DNA of 64,000 nt from the NCBI GenBank assembly GCA_011316305.1, contig SAUG01000016.1, positions 310,001 through 374,000 of the forward strand. Direction: 5' to 3'. Positions 61,802 to 64,000 of this stretch are shown here, piece after piece (within the stretch, counting starts at the first letter, position 1; every line of letters starts with the position of its first letter). This DNA comes from Rusavskia elegans. Taxonomy: Eukaryota > Ascomycota > Lecanoromycetes > Teloschistales > Teloschistaceae. A program made the translations under genes and the position numbers. Under the pieces are notes generated by a model. The model did no database searches. It was not told the origin of the DNA and saw only the letters and a list, made by a program, of their open reading frames with translations.

Positions 61802-64000
61802 TCATTCGTTATCGCTCTGCATACCGCTATCCCCTCCGTTGGCAAATCCATTCCTATTGCCGTTGAACGTGAGCTTCAATTTGGGTGCCCCAATCCCTGG
61901 TGGCATCGGTGTGCCAACCTTCGAGACCCCCGCCGTAGAGTGGCCATCGGCAGGCGTCGAGCTGGACTCTTCGAAGTCTTGGAATTCGGGGTGATTTTCG
62001 GTCTCTTGTCTGAGTTTGGCAAGGCAGGCAGCCTAAACATGGTGTCAATAGCTAATCTTTGCACAGAAAGGCAGACTGGAACGTCATGCCTGACACTTAC
62101 CTCAATGTCATTTGCATCTTGGAAGATGACACTGCCATCCTCGTTGTACGTTCTCGCGTTGTTGCAGAGAAGTCCGACATCGTTCCAAAATTCACGCAGA
62201 TTGGTATACTCCTCCTTGTTGATCTTCTTCTTGATCATGTCCATTGAGATGGGTTGCTTGATGATCATGTAGTAATCTGGGTATTGGCTTTTCGGCACAA
62301 GTTTCATAAAGGGCTCAATAATCAATCGTGTCGTTGGTAAAGGATCGTCGTCGTCATCATCCGACTCGTCTGCTGGAACGGGAATTGCAACTTCGTAGTC
62401 CTTCAGGTGATTGTAGACTTGTTCCAAGATCTTCTGTAGCGTATTGCGTTCACTGTTGCTGAGATTGTCTACGGCCTTGCGTACTCCGCCACGTTTCCGT
62501 TTGGCTGCTGGCTCCTCCACTTCTTCGTCCGCTTTCCGCTTGGACCCGTTCGTCTTACCCCGAATACGCTTCTTTGATACAGGCACCTCGGAGCTCTCGC
62601 GTGAGGTCTCGGGCGTGGCGTCCAGACCAGTGGCTCTCTTTGCCTTCTTTTCCTTGTTGTTGCGGCGCTTCTCGATGGTCGCGGTTCTCCGTGCGATGGC
62701 ATCCTCGATCGTATCCTCGTCATTGTCGACAGCCATGACCCATTGCTCCTCTGTCAAACCATCGTCGTATTTGACCCGTGTTCGCTCGCGAGCTCCACGA
62801 CCAGCGTACTCTTCGACCTCTTCAGGCACGGGGTTCTCATCGCCAAGGTATATTTGAGGCAACTCGTCCTCTGCCATCAATCGTGGGAGTGGCCGGCCTG
62901 GGCCATAGTCGGAAAGCTGGGCGCGCTCTTCGTCCATCTTTTGAAAGAGTATGAGCTCATCATCGTTGCGGGCCATGATCTGGTTCAGATCGTCGTCATC
63001 CATTTCTTCCTGTTCAGCGAGTTGCTCGGCAGCCTCAGCACTGTCGAGCAGCGTCCTTAGAAGCGCGTCTCGCTCTTCATTGGTGGATTTGTTGTCGAAT
63101 TTTCCTGCCTGGATAACCTTGCCATCCATGTCGAGCTTGTAGTTGGCCTTTTCGAGAATCTTCTCTTCGACGGAATTGGAAGTGATCAGACGTAGGATTC
63201 GAACCTCATTCTTCTGACCTATCCGGTGAGCTCGATCTTGGGCTTGCAAGTCCTGATGAGGGTTCCAGTCCGAATCATAGATGATGACGGTATCAGCCGT
63301 TTGGAGATTCAGCCCTAGACCTCCGGCCCGGGTCGAAAGCAAGAAGCAAAAGTATGGAGAGTTGGGTGCATTGAACAATTGGAGGAGATCAGATCGGTCA
63401 TCTGACTTGGTGCCTCCGTCAAGACGTAGGTATTGCATCCCTCGAAGGCGGAGGAAGTCCTCCATGATGTTCATGATCTGTGTCATCTGGAAGAACATCA
63501 AAACTCGATGACCGGAAGCTTGGAATTTGGGAAGTACGCGGTCGAGCAGTTCGAATTTGCCAGCCGTCCGCCACAAAAGATCATTGGTCAGCTTGTCGGG
63601 ATTCATCTGGGTCTCCACCTCCTCGAACACGAAGGGATGATTACACAGCTTCCGCATCTGCATGAGCATGTTGCTCAGACCACGCATACCCTTGGTTCCA
63701 CCTTTCCCGTCACTGACAGACATCTTGTTGAATGTGGCGAGTTGCTTGTAGAGTTTGGCTTGCAAAGCGGAAAAGCGGCACTTGATGACCTTCTCTGTCT
63801 TGTCAGGCAGATCTTTCTCCACATCCTTCTTGAGACGACGAAGCAAGAAAGGTCGTAAAACCTTGTGCAACCGACGGATCACCAAAAGCTGCTCTTCTTC
63901 TGTGAGTTCCATCTTGTCTTGTCCTCCCGTATTTGCAAAAGGGGTGTTGAACCATTCGTCAAAAGATTTGACAGACTTGAAGATTGTGGGAAGAACAAAA
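61802..64000 (-). CDS. SNF2/STH1-type chromatin remodeller ATPase with bromodomain (5' part outside window)
   Basis: C-terminal portion of the catalytic subunit of a SWI/SNF or RSC complex. The frame enters the window as KSVKSFDEWFNTPFANTGGQDKM, the end of ATPase lobe 1, then HKVLRPFLLRRLKKDVE, the lobe 2 motifs FQMTQIMNIMEDFL, LSTRAGGLGLNLQTADTVI and QAQDRAHRIGQ (motif VI arginines), and the post-ATPase SnAC-like region. A basic stretch (KRKADEEVEEPAAKRKRGG) precedes a bromodomain with IEPFMKLVPKSQYPDYY and NARTYNEDGS (the acetyl-lysine Asn). One intron (62033-62100) precedes the last exon (AACLAKLRQETENHPEF to the stop). Sth1 versus Snf2 cannot be decided from this part, so no symbol is given. 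Confidence 0.93.

Noticed and set aside
63190..63220. tRNA-like B box (aggattcgaacct)
   Set aside because: It lies in the SNF2-type coding sequence (VRILRLITS) and there is no cloverleaf around it.

Overview
The window is a gene-dense stretch of a filamentous ascomycete (Pezizomycotina) chromosome. The evidence is eukaryotic housekeeping genes split by many short GT-AG introns (mostly 45-70 bp, often with a CTAAC/CTGAC-like branch point), gene families shaped as in this group (CBF1/AnBH1-type bHLH factor, Cut12, YDR124W-like domain protein, long SAC3, NTA1), and genes packed on both strands. I cannot place it more precisely. Gene models were built by joining exons by hand; for most, the summed exon length is a multiple of three.

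Layout. 1-10190: 3' part of a SIS1-type DnaJ co-chaperone (-), the GTPase RBG2/DRG2 (-), the splicing factor CWC2 (+) and the eIF2alpha kinase GCN2 (-). 10742-20067: spindle-pole protein Cut12 (+), the SCF ubiquitin-conjugating enzyme CDC34 (-), a UBA/UIM protein that looks like an inactive USP (+) and the bHLH factor CBF1 (-). 21703-30922: N-terminal amidase NTA1 (-), the TREX-2 scaffold SAC3 (-) and a YDR124W-like domain protein (-). 32478-42665: an ABCC vacuolar transporter like YCF1 (-) and the exocyst subunit SEC8 (-). 43153-49596: mitochondrial ornithine acetyltransferase ARG7/ArgJ (+), SEC61 alpha (-), PLP synthase subunit PDX1/SNZ (-) and a FUN14 protein (+). 50117-58435: an importin-13-like karyopherin (-), aminopeptidase P (+) and ORC2 (-). 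58921-61109: a secreted glycoside hydrolase broken by two stops and a frameshift (+). 61802-64000: 3' part of a bromodomain SNF2/STH1 remodeller ATPase (-).

Functional themes are ordinary cell biology: translation control (GCN2, RBG2), protein turnover (CDC34, NTA1, USP-like), mRNA processing and export (CWC2, SAC3), trafficking (SEC61, SEC8, importin), replication and chromatin (ORC2, SNF2/STH1), and amino-acid, vitamin and sulfur metabolism (ARG7, PDX1, CBF1). Neighbours do not form operons or an obvious metabolic cluster; several pairs are divergent and share short promoters.

I found no CRISPR, transposon, rRNA, convincing tRNA, virus or secondary-metabolite cluster, and no convincing new multigene system. 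The points most worth a second look are three inferred GC-AG introns within 3.2 kb (two in RBG2, one in GCN2), a 15-nt microexon in RBG2, the decayed glycoside hydrolase whose stops fit C-to-T decay, a cluster of Cbf1-type sites around CBF1 itself (one spanning its stop codon), a stop-free 45-nt intron in PDX1 that ORF calling reads through, and a USP-like protein without a catalytic cysteine box.
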